In this document: in pieces, positions 24,509 to 33,553 of the stretch
How the letters are laid out: every line of letters starts with the position of its first letter
Numbering within the stretch: position 1 is the stretch's first letter
Assembly: GCF_018131075.1 (NCBI RefSeq)
Contig: NZ_JAFCLS010000051.1
Location: 1-59,132 of the forward strand
DNA from: Bradyrhizobium sp. JYMT SZCCT0428
GTDB lineage: Bacteria > Pseudomonadota > Alphaproteobacteria > Rhizobiales > Xanthobacteraceae
Length of the DNA: 59,132 bases
Reading direction: 5' to 3'
The notes under the pieces: generated by a model
The model's input: the letters and a program-made list of their open reading frames with translations, nothing else
What the model was told of the DNA's origin: nothing
Databases searched by the model: none
Position numbers and translations under genes: made by a program

Positions 24509-25765
24509 ATGAACCGTCTCATTCGCGCGTTCGGCGCCTCGGCTCTCTTTGTCCTTGCGGCGACCGGGAACAGTTGGGCTGACCCGGTGCTCCCCATGGC
24601 GGTGACGCCCGAAGACGTCGGCCTGTCCTCCAGTCAGCTGGCGCGCATCGAGGCGGTGACCCAGAAACACGTCGAAACCGGGCTGGTGCCGGGCGCCGTG
24701 ATGCTGGTGGCGCGGCGCGGCAAGATCGCCTGACACAAGACCATGGGTTTCCGCGACCGCGCTGCGAAAGACCCGATGCGACCGGACTCGATCTTCCGCA
24801 TCTATTCCATGACCAAGCCGATCGTTTCGGTCGCGGCCATGATGCTGGTCGAGGAAGGAAAGATGCAGGTCAGCGATCCCGTCTCGAAATTCATTCCTGA
24901 AATCGGCCGCATGAAGGTGGGCAAGGAGACTACCGAGAACGACAAAGCGGTGCTGCAATTGACCGATCCCGCCCGCGAGATGACGGTGCAGGACCTGTTG
25001 CGGCACACCTCCGGGCTGATCTACGGCACGCGCGGCAAATCGCTGATCAATGCGGCCTATATCGAGGCCAGGATCGGCGGCCGTGATGCCAGCAATGAGG
25101 AGTTTGTCGCGAAATTATCGAAGCTGCCGCTGCGATTCTCCCCCGGCGAGCGCTGGGAATACGGGGTGTCGACCGACGTGCTGGGACGCGTGGTCGAAGT
25201 CGTCTCGGGCAAGACGCTGGGCGAATTCCTGAACGAGCGCATCCTGACGCCGCTCGGCATGACCGACACGGGCTTCTCGGTGCCATCAGACAAGCTCAAT
25301 CGCGCCGCCCAGCCCTGGCAAATGCCCGAATCACCGCCGATGACGCCGCGCTTCGACGTGGCCCAAAAGCCCCGTTTCGAATCCGGCGGCGGCGGCCTTA
25401 CCAGCACGATGGACGACTACCTGCGCTTTGCGATCATGCTCGCCGATAGCGGCGAATTCGCCGGCAAGCGCCTGCTCGGCAACAAGACCGTCGATTTCAT
25501 GACGGCCGATCATACTTTGGCGCGGCCGGGCCGGCCGCCGGGGTTGGGTTTTGGTCTTGGCTTCGAGGTTCGCACCAGCGTAGGCGACGCCGCCTTGCCG
25601 GGCTCGCTCGGGGAATATGGCTGGGCCGGCAACGCCGGCACGCTGTTCTGGATCGATCCCAAGGAACAGTTGATCGCGATCTATATGGTGCAGGTCGATG
25701 ACGGCGTGCGAATCATGCTGCGCAATCAGTTCCGGACCATGGTCCAGTCCGCGATCATCGACTAG
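24509..25765 (+). pseudogene. Beta-lactamase-family serine hydrolase with an in-frame stop
   Basis: A single frame of 419 codons interrupted once by TGA at 24731-24733. Upstream: a signal peptide and the start of the domain (DVGLSSSQLARIEAV, GAVMLVARRGKIA). Downstream, in the same frame: FRDRAAKDPMRPDS, the SxxK nucleophile motif SMTKPIVS, the YGVSTDVLG element and GGGGLTSTMDDYLRF. At the stop position relatives usually have Trp (RGKIAW-), so TGG to TGA is the simplest cause. If real, the secreted esterase/beta-lactamase-like enzyme is lost unless translation restarts inside, which would lack a signal peptide. Everything else looks intact, so the lesion is recent or a sequence error. Confidence 0.85.
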
Positions 25766-25796
25766 GATTTCTCAGGTATCAAAAGGGGATAGTGAA

Positions 25797-26633
25797 ATGG
25801 GACGGCTGGACGGCAAGGTCGCGGTGATCACGGGCGCGACCAGCGGCATCGGGCTGCATACGGCGGAAATTTTCGTCGCCGAGGGCGCGAAGATCGTCAT
25901 CGCCGGACGCCGCGCGCCGGAGGGCGAGGCGCTGGCCAAAAAACTCGGTGCTGCCTGCGTCTTTCGTCAGACCGATGTCACGGTCGAGGAGCAGATGAAG
26001 GCGTTGATCGCGCTTTGCGTGAAAAAGTTCGGCAGGATCGATTGTCTGTTCAACAACGCCGGCGGCCCGGCTCAGACCGGCGGCATCGAAAGCCTTGAGG
26101 TCGATCGCTTCGATGCGGCGATGACGACGCTGGTGCGCAGCGTGATGCTCGGCATGAAGCACGCAGCACCCCAGATGCGCAAGCAAGGCTCCGGCAGCAT
26201 TATCAACAATGGCAGTATCGCAGGCAGGCTTGCCGGCTTCTCGTCATCGATGGTCTACGGCGCGGCCAAGGCCGCCGTCATCCACCTCACCAAATGCACG
26301 GCGATGGAGCTCGGCGAATCCAACATCCGCGTCAATTCGATCTCGCCGGGTGCAATCGCGACCGGCATCTTCGGCAAGGCGCTGGGCCTTTCGGTGGAAG
26401 CCGCCGAAAAGACCCCTGGTGTGATGCGTGAGGTCTACAAGACCGCGCAGCCGATCCCGCGCGCCGGATTGCCTGAGGATATCGCGCATGCCGCGGTGTT
26501 CCTCGCCAGCGACGAATCCTCGTTCATCAACGGCCACGATCTCGTCGTGGACGGCGCCATCACCGGCGGCCGCAACTGGACCCAGCAGCAGCAGGGCTAT
26601 GTCGCGCTGCGCAAGGCATTCGATCAGGGATAG
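25797..26633 (+). CDS. SDR-family oxidoreductase
   Basis: 278 residues, classical short-chain dehydrogenase: cofactor loop TGATSGIG, NNAG, catalytic Ser in INNGSIAG, the YGAAK catalytic Tyr-Lys and a C-terminal HDLVVDGAITGGR. The R residues after the second strand (IAGRRAP) suggest NADP. Substrate unknown. AAAAGGGGATAGTG gives the ribosome site, 32 bases after the hydrolase pseudogene, so they may share a transcript. Confidence 0.9.
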   Translation: MGRLDGKVAVITGATSGIGLHTAEIFVAEGAKIVIAGRRAPEGEALAKKLGAACVFRQTDVTVEEQMKALIALCVKKFGRIDCLFNNAGGPAQTGGIESLEVDRFDAAMTTLVRSVMLGMKHAAPQMRKQGSGSIINNGSIAGRLAGFSSSMVYGAAKAAVIHLTKCTAMELGESNIRVNSISPGAIATGIFGKALGLSVEAAEKTPGVMREVYKTAQPIPRAGLPEDIAHAAVFLASDESSFINGHDLVVDGAITGGRNWTQQQQGYVALRKAFDQG

Positions 26634-26641
26634 GGGACTTC

Positions 26642-26720
26642 CGTCATTGCGAGCGAAGCGAAGCAATCCATCGCGCCACAACAGGAAAGAATGGATTGCT
26701 TCGCTTCGCTCGCAATGACG
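26642..26720. repeat. Extragenic palindromic repeat, GCGAGCGAAGCGAAGCAATCC type
   Basis: CGTCATTGCGAGCGAAGC / CTTCGCTCGCAATGACG arms with AGCAATCCAT / ATGGATTGCT inside, between the SDR and cupin genes. Near-identical arms to the copy at 3424. Confidence 0.88.
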
Positions 26721-26744
26721 CGAAGATAGACAAAGGGAGAAAAC

Positions 26745-27248
26745 ATGTCTGCAACACTTGGTTTGTCACCCGCCAGCCCGCAGGGGCGGCCGTTTTATCT
26801 CGCCGTGATAGCCGGCCTCGCCTGTGCCTTCGTGATCGGAAAGACGCTGCCATCGACGATGGATGTGATCTCGGCGATCATCGAGCCGCTGTGTTCGAAC
26901 GCTGCGGCCGCAGGCTCGCCGCTCGATACCGTCGAGCCGATCGGTTCGTACGCGCTGCCGAACGTGCCGGGCAAACGGGTGACGATCGTGCGCGTGTTCT
27001 ACGGGCCCGGCGGGTTTACCCGCGCGCACCGGCATGCGGGCTCGGTCACCGCCTATGTCACCAAGGGCGAAATCCGCTCGCAGCTTGCCGGCGGCGTGGT
27101 CGAGACGTTCAAGGTGGGGCAATCGTTCTTCGAGCCGCCCGGTGCCGTGCACCTGGTCTCGGCCAATGCCAGCATGACAGAGCCCGCGGAATTGATCGCG
27201 GTATTCGTCGCCGATGAAGGCGCGCAGCTCACGACGTTTGTGGAGTAA
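26745..27248 (+). CDS. Membrane-anchored cupin protein
   Basis: 167 residues. A single hydrophobic segment (PFYLAVIAGLACAFVIGKTL) near the N-terminus anchors or exports a cupin barrel. The first cupin motif is GGFTRAHRHAGSVTAYVTKGE (metal-type His residues in HRH), the second FFEPPGAVHLVSAN with one His. The pattern fits a metal-binding beta-barrel, but the reaction is unknown. GGGAG lies nine bases before the ATG. It sits between two palindromic repeats, so it is probably transcribed alone. Confidence 0.82.
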   Translation: MSATLGLSPASPQGRPFYLAVIAGLACAFVIGKTLPSTMDVISAIIEPLCSNAAAAGSPLDTVEPIGSYALPNVPGKRVTIVRVFYGPGGFTRAHRHAGSVTAYVTKGEIRSQLAGGVVETFKVGQSFFEPPGAVHLVSANASMTEPAELIAVFVADEGAQLTTFVE

Positions 27249-27260
27249 TCCCGACTTGTC

Positions 27261-27380
27261 ATGCGCGGGCATAGTAGTCTGCCTTGTGCAGACTACGTAG
27301 TAAACTTGTCTGCACTCCCGCGCATCCATCTGAAAAAGTCATTCAAGAGTGATGGATTGCCGGGTCAAGCCCGGCAATGA
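27261..27380. repeat. Composite palindromic repeat with perfect 9-bp hairpin
   Basis: ATGCGCGGG (27261-27269) is mirrored by CCCGCGCAT (27317-27325). Between them GTAGTCTGC and GCAGACTAC (27274-27296) form a perfect hairpin with loop CTTGT. A second palindrome, GATTGCCGGGTCAAGCCCGGCAAT, follows to 27380. It lies between the convergent cupin and P450 genes and may end both transcripts. Confidence 0.7.
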
Positions 27381-27393
27381 CAGCAGCGAAACC

Positions 27394-28770
27394 TCACACC
27401 GCCTTCAGCACGACCTTCAATCCGTCCCGCGGTTTTGGGATCGGCCACATCTGCCAGTCCGGCTTGTAGCCGGGCTCCAGCGATACGCTGAGATTCTGCA
27501 GGAAATGCCGGGCGAAGCATTTCGCCTGCATATAGGCAAAATGCAGCCCGAGGCACATATGCGCGCCGCCGCCGAACGGCACCCAGGCGAAGCGATGACG
27601 GTTGCGCTGCGCCTCGTCGCTGAAACGCATCGGATCGAATTTGTCCGGATCGGGCCAGATATCGGCCATGTGATGGGTGAACAGCGGATTGACGCCGACC
27701 AGGGTGCCGGCCGGGATCGCATAGCCCTTGAAGGTGAAATCGCGGACGGCGCGGCGCGGCATCGAGGGCACCGGCGGCTTCTTCCGCAACGCCTCCTTGA
27801 ACGCCATCTCGCTCAGCGGCATTTTCTCAAGATTGTCGATGCTGGAGGGGTCGTTGGCCTCGATGCCGAGCCCTTTGACTTCCTGGCGCAGCCGCGCCTG
27901 CCACTCTGGATGCGCGGCAAGCTCGCCGACAAAGGAAGTCAACGACGACGTCAGCGTGTCATGCGCCGCCATCATCAGGAAACTCATATGATCGATGACG
28001 TCCTGGGTCGACAACAGCGCGCCGTCCTCATGAGTGGCGTGGCAAAGTTGCGAGAACAAATCGTCGCCGCCGCCCCGCGCGCGGCGGACCGGAATTTGCT
28101 CGGAGAAATAGGCGACGATCCGCTTGCGCCCCGCGACGCCGCGGCCCATCTGCGTGAACGGCAGCGGGCGCCGGATCGGTGCCACGGCCGCCGCCACCAT
28201 GTCGACAAAGGCGCGCGTGATCTCGTCCACCTCGGGGCCGATCTCGGCGCCGAGAAACGATGTTGCCGCCAGATCGAGCGTGAGCTGCTTCATCGCGGGA
28301 TAGACCAGCATCTCGCCGGGTTGCGCCTTCCACTGCTTGACGCGCACGGCAATGCCGCGATCGAGATCGGTGAGGTAGGATTTCATCGGTCCCGATTTGA
28401 ACGCAACCGACAGCGCACGGCGGTGCAAACGATGTTCCTCGAAGTCCAGCAGCATCAGCCCGCGCGGAAACAGCCGGCCCAGGATCGGACCCCAGCCATG
28501 GGTGGAGGAAAATTGCTTGGCCTGGTCGAACAGCAGCAGTTCGTTGGCCTCGGGGCCGAGCAGGTTGATGCTGGTCTCGCCGAACACGTGGCTGCGATAG
28601 ACCGGGCCATATTTGGCGTGCATCCGCTCGACCTGCCCTTTGGGATCGGCGAGCACCTCCAGCGTTTTTCCGATCACCGGCCAGCCTTCGTCGCCAGGTA
28701 TGTGCTTGAGTGAATTACGCTTCGGCGGAGTGAAGGGAAGCGCGGGGGAAGCCACATTCTGCATCGACAT
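27394..28770 (-). CDS. Cytochrome P450
   Basis: 458 residues from the preferred start (GGAG eight bases upstream; 36 codons of weaker extension lie before it). All signatures are present: I-helix MMAAHDTLTSS (A-A-x-D-T for the usual A-G-x-D/E-T), K-helix ExxR as KEALR, and the heme loop FGGGAHMCLG with the thiolate Cys406. The overall style resembles bacterial P450s acting on sterol- or fatty-acid-like substrates (opening RNSLKHIPGDEGWPVIGKTL). It needs ferredoxin and a reductase, neither of which is adjacent. Confidence 0.92.
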   Translation of the reverse strand: MSMQNVASPALPFTPPKRNSLKHIPGDEGWPVIGKTLEVLADPKGQVERMHAKYGPVYRSHVFGETSINLLGPEANELLLFDQAKQFSSTHGWGPILGRLFPRGLMLLDFEEHRLHRRALSVAFKSGPMKSYLTDLDRGIAVRVKQWKAQPGEMLVYPAMKQLTLDLAATSFLGAEIGPEVDEITRAFVDMVAAAVAPIRRPLPFTQMGRGVAGRKRIVAYFSEQIPVRRARGGGDDLFSQLCHATHEDGALLSTQDVIDHMSFLMMAAHDTLTSSLTSFVGELAAHPEWQARLRQEVKGLGIEANDPSSIDNLEKMPLSEMAFKEALRKKPPVPSMPRRAVRDFTFKGYAIPAGTLVGVNPLFTHHMADIWPDPDKFDPMRFSDEAQRNRHRFAWVPFGGGAHMCLGLHFAYMQAKCFARHFLQNLSVSLEPGYKPDWQMWPIPKPRDGLKVVLKAV

Positions 28771-28932
28771 CGCGATTGCTCCGGTTTGGCGCTGGCCCAG
28801 TATGCGTGGGATCATCGGCATAACCAAGGCGGGGAAAATAACGCTTTGTTGCGTCGGTGCAAAGCCGTTAGCCCACAAAGCCGCGGGCCGTGCTAGGGTG
28901 CGGCAAAATCAAGCCGGGCAGGGAGAACTGAT

Positions 28933-29754
28933 ATGTCGAGAATACTGGGTGTGATTGCCGTCACGCTTGCCGCGATGGCCGCCGTCGCCGGACCAATCGC
29001 CGCACAGGCGCAGACCCTCCCTCGCATCACCAGCTTCGGTCCGGATTTCCCCAAGACCGGAATCTTCATCGGCAACAGCTTCTTCTATTACAACAACGGC
29101 CTGCCGGGTCATCTGTCGTTGATGGAAAAGGCCGCCGACCCCGACAACGTGCAGGCCTACCGCAACACCATGGTGACGATCGGTGGTTCCGGCTTCGACT
29201 GGCATGATATCGAAAGCTATTTCCGGCCCAATGCGATCGGCAGCTATTCGTTCGACCCGAACAACAACGTCGTCTTCAACAAGCTCGACCGGCTGTTCGA
29301 CGTCGCCGTCATGATGGATTGCAGCCAGTGCCCGATCCATCCCACGCTCAAGACCGTATTCACCGACTATGCGAAGAAGAACAGCACCATCGTGCGCGCC
29401 AAGGGTGCCAAGCCCGCATTCTTCATGTCCTGGGCCTATGCCGACAAGCCGGAGATGACGGCGCAATTGGCCGAGGCCTACACGATTGCCGGCAACGAGA
29501 ACAACGCGCTGGTGATTCCCGCAGGCCTTGCCTTCGCACGATCCATCAGCAAGCAGCCCGAGCTCAACCTCTATGCGCCGGACAAACGTCATCCGTCGTT
29601 GGCCGGCACGTACCTCGCGACTTGCGTGGTGTTTGCGTCGCTCACCGGACGCTCGCCGGTCGGCAACCCCTATACCGCCGGGATCGATGCGCCGACCGCG
29701 AAATTCCTGCAAACCGTGGCGTGGGAAACCGTGCAGAGCTATTACGCGAAGTAG
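28933..29754 (+). CDS. Exported SGNH/GDSL-like hydrolase-fold protein
   Basis: 273 residues with a clear signal peptide (VIAVTLAAMAAVAGPIAAQA). The mature start TGIFIGNSFFYYNNG carries a GNS block-I-like motif, IGGSGFDW may be the block-II Gly, and the end has APDKRHPSLAGTYLATCVV, a block-V-like Asp...His. These fit the SGNH hydrolase layout with Ser in the GNS motif, as in DUF4886-type proteins; acyl-esterase activity is inferred. Divergent from the P450 across a 162-base promoter region. GGGAGAACTGAT precedes the ATG. Confidence 0.75.
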   Translation: MSRILGVIAVTLAAMAAVAGPIAAQAQTLPRITSFGPDFPKTGIFIGNSFFYYNNGLPGHLSLMEKAADPDNVQAYRNTMVTIGGSGFDWHDIESYFRPNAIGSYSFDPNNNVVFNKLDRLFDVAVMMDCSQCPIHPTLKTVFTDYAKKNSTIVRAKGAKPAFFMSWAYADKPEMTAQLAEAYTIAGNENNALVIPAGLAFARSISKQPELNLYAPDKRHPSLAGTYLATCVVFASLTGRSPVGNPYTAGIDAPTAKFLQTVAWETVQSYYAK

Positions 29755-29783
29755 GCTTCTTGGCGCCGGCAATAGGCTGAGCC

Positions 29784-29895
29784 CGTCATTGCCTGCGACA
29801 AACGCAAAGCGTTTGCGCAAGGCAGCGCAACGACGAAGCAATCCATCTACCCGGTATGCCGCAAGATGGATTGCTTCACTTCGCTCGCAATGACG
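29784..29895. repeat. Extragenic palindromic repeat, longer variant
   Basis: The same family as at 1633/3424 with extra sequence in the left arm: CGTCATTGCCTGCGACAAACG then GAAGCAATCCATC, mirrored by GATGGATTGCTTC and CTTCGCTCGCAATGACG. It lies between convergent SGNH and LLM oxidoreductase genes. Confidence 0.82.
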
Positions 29896-29914
29896 AAGGA
29901 TAGTACTCTGAGGA

Positions 29915-31156
29915 TTACGCCTTGCGTTTGGCGGCTTCCTTCTGCAGGTCCGGCGCGTTGATGGTGGGGATCGCGACACGTCCGGGGCCGGTGACCGCAA
30001 GCGCCGCTGCGGCCTTGTCGTTTTCCATGATCTTGGCCATCACGGCTTGCCCGGCGCGCTCAAACACCGCGCGGTTCTCGACCAGGAATTTCTGCGACTC
30101 GCGCAGTCCCTTCACGTAGCCGTTGATCTCCGGGATCACGTAGCGCGCCACCATGTCCCAGCTGCGGCGGGTGTTTTCCGGATTGGCCCAGTCATGCACG
30201 AAGCCGACGATGGTGCCGACGCCGCCGGAAACCGCCATCAGATTCTTGATGGTCTTGATCAGGTCGTCAGGCGTGCCGATGGTGGAAGCGGCGGCTTCGC
30301 CGCCCGCGGTCTTCTCGAGCGCGTCCTCGGGCGACTTGAACGGCTCGAGGCCCGGCCGCTGCAGCGTGCCGACATTATATTCGTTGTGCCACTTCATCAG
30401 CCCGGGGCCGGCCTCGCGATAGGCTTGTTCGCGGGTCTCGGCGATGTGCCAGCTCAAGAGTACGCGCCAGTCGGCGCGGCTCACGGTGGTGCCGGCCTTC
30501 TTGGCGGCGTCTTCCGCAAAGCCCCATTGCGTCGGCAGCGCCATCAGGCCCTGCGTCGACATTGAACCCAGCGAGATGATGCCGATGCCGTACTTGCCCG
30601 CCAGCGTCATGCCCGACGGCGAAATTTGCGACGCCACCACGAACGGCATGTCTTCCTGCAGTGGCAGCAATTGCAGCGCGGCGTCGTTCATTTGAAACCA
30701 GTCGCTCTTGGCGGTGACGCGCTCGCCCTTGAACAGCCGGCGGATGACCGCGATCGCTTCGTCCTGGCGGTCGCGCTGCGTCATCGGATCGATGCCGAGC
30801 GTATGCGCGTCGGAGGCCAGCGCGCCCGGACCGGAGCCGAAGATGGCGCGGCCGCCGGTCATCCAGTCGAGCTGCACCATGCGCTGCGCGACATTATAGG
30901 GATGGTGATACGGCAGTGACACCACGCCGGTGCCGAGCTTGATGCGCTTGGTGCGCTCGCCCGCGGCGGCCAGGAACATTTCCGGCGAGGCGATCATTTC
31001 CCAGCCCGAGGAATGGTGTTCGCCGCACCAGAACTCGTCGAAACCGAGCGCGTCGATCTGCTCGACGAAATCAAGGTCGCGGCGGAATTGCAGCAGCGGA
31101 TTCTCGCCGATCGGGTGATGCGGGGCGAGAAAGGCTCCGAATTTGAGGCGCGCCAT
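29915..31156 (-). CDS. LLM-class flavin-dependent oxidoreductase (luciferase-like)
   Basis: 413 residues. The start LKFGAFLAPHHPIGENP, then FDEFWCGEHHSSGWE, GTGVVSLPYHHPYNVAQRM and QLDWMTGGRAIFGSGPGAL are typical of luciferase-like monooxygenases of the LuxA/LimB type. These use FMNH2 supplied by a separate reductase. The substrate is unknown; it is distinct from the SsuD-like enzyme at 16923 in sequence style. No neighbouring flavin reductase. Confidence 0.9.
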   Translation of the reverse strand: MARLKFGAFLAPHHPIGENPLLQFRRDLDFVEQIDALGFDEFWCGEHHSSGWEMIASPEMFLAAAGERTKRIKLGTGVVSLPYHHPYNVAQRMVQLDWMTGGRAIFGSGPGALASDAHTLGIDPMTQRDRQDEAIAVIRRLFKGERVTAKSDWFQMNDAALQLLPLQEDMPFVVASQISPSGMTLAGKYGIGIISLGSMSTQGLMALPTQWGFAEDAAKKAGTTVSRADWRVLLSWHIAETREQAYREAGPGLMKWHNEYNVGTLQRPGLEPFKSPEDALEKTAGGEAAASTIGTPDDLIKTIKNLMAVSGGVGTIVGFVHDWANPENTRRSWDMVARYVIPEINGYVKGLRESQKFLVENRAVFERAGQAVMAKIMENDKAAAALAVTGPGRVAIPTINAPDLQKEAAKRKA

Positions 31157-31343
31157 GGGGTTTTCTCTCCGGATTTATTGTTCTTTGGAATTGCTCGGCG
31201 CCAAACTACGGGGTGGGGCAGGGCAAGGCAATCCTCCAAGCCCGCCGCTGGCGCATGGTTGTCGCGCAGGTTTGGCTGACATACCGTCGCCCGGAATTAC
31301 GGCCACTCGCCTCAGGGACCACCATGAACCGCATCCTCGCCCG

Positions 31344-32048
31344 ATGAATCTGGCAAAACCCCGCATCGATATCGGCTTTGCCACCAATCACGCGCCGGCC
31401 GCGCTCGCCTTCTGGCAGAACGAGATCGGCCTGCCGTTCGACCACACGCAGCCGATCCGCCGCGGCTACAAGCAGCACCGCCACGATCTCTGTGGCTCGG
31501 TCCTGAAAATCAATCAGGTCTATGAACCGCTGCCGGACAATCCGCCGTCGGGTTATCTCGAACTGCTGATCGCACGTGATGGCCTGACCGCGCCGCAGGC
31601 GATGGCCGATCCCGAAGGCAACCGCGTCGTGCTGGTGCCACGCGGCCTGTACGGCATCGAGCGCATCGGCATTCGCCTCGGCGTGCGCGATGTCGCGGCG
31701 CATCGCCGCTTCTATACCGAAGCGCTGGGATTGCCATTAGGTGAACCCTCCGTCGATGGCGCGCTGACCTTCCTTGCCGGCGACACGGTGCTAATCGTCG
31801 AGCCTGCGGCCGACGCGCCGCATGATGCCGCTTTTGAAGGCAAGGGTTGGCGCTACATCACGTTCCAGGTGTTCGAGGTCGATCGCGAGCACGCCCATGT
31901 GCTGGCCCATGGCGGCCGCGAAGCGCGCGCGCCGGTGACGCTGGGGACCACGGCGCGGATCTCGATGGTGCGCGATCCCGACGGCAACTGGATCGAGCTG
32001 TCGCAACGCGCCTCGCTCACCGGTTCGCTCGCGCCTGCACATGGATAG
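31344..32048 (+). CDS. VOC-family protein with two modules
   Basis: 234 residues. Two vicinal-oxygen-chelate modules: RIDIGFATNHAPAALAFW...MADPEGNRVVLVPR and IERIGIRLGVRDVAAHRRFY...VRDPDGNWIELSQR. The second has the classical ending DPDGNWIEL with a metal-ligand Glu. Fits lactoylglutathione-lyase-like or extradiol-dioxygenase-like enzymes; the reaction cannot be chosen from sequence. The ATG used begins the homologous part; further upstream starts add non-conserved sequence. Confidence 0.82.
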   Translation: MNLAKPRIDIGFATNHAPAALAFWQNEIGLPFDHTQPIRRGYKQHRHDLCGSVLKINQVYEPLPDNPPSGYLELLIARDGLTAPQAMADPEGNRVVLVPRGLYGIERIGIRLGVRDVAAHRRFYTEALGLPLGEPSVDGALTFLAGDTVLIVEPAADAPHDAAFEGKGWRYITFQVFEVDREHAHVLAHGGREARAPVTLGTTARISMVRDPDGNWIELSQRASLTGSLAPAHG

Positions 32049-32311
32049 GTTTTGGTGACGATGATCCGAAGGGCGCATCAGCAGATTTTGGGATACGCGT
32101 CGCCAGATATCGCCTTGCCGGGCGCAGCCATCGATGGCATGCTCGGCATATGACGCCCAAATGCATTTCGCCCAAGTCGCTTTGGTGGCGCTCCTTTTAG
32201 GGAGCGGCATGGCGTTACTATTTTCAACGACCTTCGCCGCCGTGATCGGGTGAGCCAAGGTCGTGTTCCGGCAAGTCTCCAATCGCGGCGGCTCCAATCA
32301 GGAGAAGCCAT

Positions 32312-33337
32312 ATGCTTGTCGAGACGGCGCGACCAATCATTCTCACCGGTGATCGCACCACCGGACCCCTTCACCTTGGCCACTATGCAGGCTCGCTGAG
32401 AAATCGGGTTGCGCTTCAGCGCACGCATCGGCAGTTCGTTTTGCTGGCCGATGCCCAAGCCTTGACGGACAATATTGACGATCCCGAAAAAGTGCGCAGC
32501 AACGTGATGGAAGTGGCCCTCGATTACCTGGCCGTCGGCATCGATCCGGGCGAAACGACCATTTGCGTGCAATCCGCATTGCCCGCGCTTGCCGAACTTG
32601 CTCAGCTTTATCTTAATTTTGTTTCCGTGGCCCGGTTGGAGCGCAATCCGACGATCAAGGATGAAATTCAGATGCGGGGCTTTGAGCGGGACATTCCCGC
32701 GGGCTTCCTGTGCTATCCGGTAGCGCAGGCCGCAGACATTACGGCATTCAAGGCGACGGTCGTGCCGGTGGGGTTGGATCAAGCTCCGATGATCGAACAG
32801 ACGAATGAAATCGTTCGTCGGATCAATCGGCAGGTCGGTCGTGAGCTGTTGGTGGAGGCAAAGGCGCTCATTCCGGCAACGGGACGACTTCCCGGCGCCG
32901 ATGGAAAAACGAAAATGAGCAAATCCCAGGGGAATGCGATTTCGCTTTCAGCCTCGCCCAACGAGATCAGGGCTTTTGTAAATCGCATGTACACGGACCC
33001 GAATCACTTGCGCGCATCCGATCCTGGGGTCGTTGAAGGCAATGTTGTCTTTGCATACCTTGATGCGTTCGACACCGACCACGCCGCCGTTGATGAATTG
33101 AAAGCGCGCTATCGGCGCGGGGGGCTTGGCGACGTGACGGTCAAGCGCCGCCTTGAAGACGTCTTGCAAGAGCTGCTGAAGCCGATCCGCGAACGTCGCG
33201 AGGCTGTGTCCAATGATCTCGGCTACGTGCTCGATGTGCTGCGTTCCGGTACGGCCAGGGCGCGCGCGATAACTCAATCCACCTTCGACGAATTGCGCGA
33301 TGGTTTGGGCTTGTTTTCGTTAGCCGGAACAAGATGA
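32312..33337 (+). CDS. trpS: Tryptophanyl-tRNA synthetase, probably a second type
   Basis: 341 residues, class I synthetase fold charging tRNA-Trp. The HIGH-type motif is GPLHLGHYAGS and the KMSKS loop is KTKMSKSQGN; GLDQAPMIEQTNEIVRRIN and ERNPTIKDEIQ belong to the tryptophan and activation pocket. The opening IILTGDRTTGPLHLGHY is like the second TrpRS of bacteria that carry two, not the VFSGVQPTGNLHLGNY form I expect for the housekeeping enzyme of this group. The gene appears less GC-rich than its neighbours. AGGAGA sits before the ATG. A paralogue with antibiotic-tolerance or stress role is possible; only a genome check would tell. Confidence 0.9.
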   Translation: MLVETARPIILTGDRTTGPLHLGHYAGSLRNRVALQRTHRQFVLLADAQALTDNIDDPEKVRSNVMEVALDYLAVGIDPGETTICVQSALPALAELAQLYLNFVSVARLERNPTIKDEIQMRGFERDIPAGFLCYPVAQAADITAFKATVVPVGLDQAPMIEQTNEIVRRINRQVGRELLVEAKALIPATGRLPGADGKTKMSKSQGNAISLSASPNEIRAFVNRMYTDPNHLRASDPGVVEGNVVFAYLDAFDTDHAAVDELKARYRRGGLGDVTVKRRLEDVLQELLKPIRERREAVSNDLGYVLDVLRSGTARARAITQSTFDELRDGLGLFSLAGTR

Positions 33338-33553
33338 GACCGGCTGCCCGTGTCATCGTAGTTCTACGGAGGGCGATGCATAAAGGCTTAAGGAACTTTG
33401 ACTAGGTCTAGCATCAGCATTCCAGAACAGAACGCGAAGGTCCCGGTCCTTCTGTGGCGGTCGAGCCGGGGTCTTGCTTCCAATGAATCAGTTACCCGCA
33501 GGCGGCGCCGTACTCAGCGGCGTCGCCTGTTATTTCATGATCGCTCCCTTGCC

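Noticed and set aside
24509..25765. TGA read as selenocysteine or programmed read-through
   Set aside because: The position corresponds to a Trp in the family pattern and lies before the active site; no selenocysteine hairpin is apparent after it. A TGG to TGA change is simpler.
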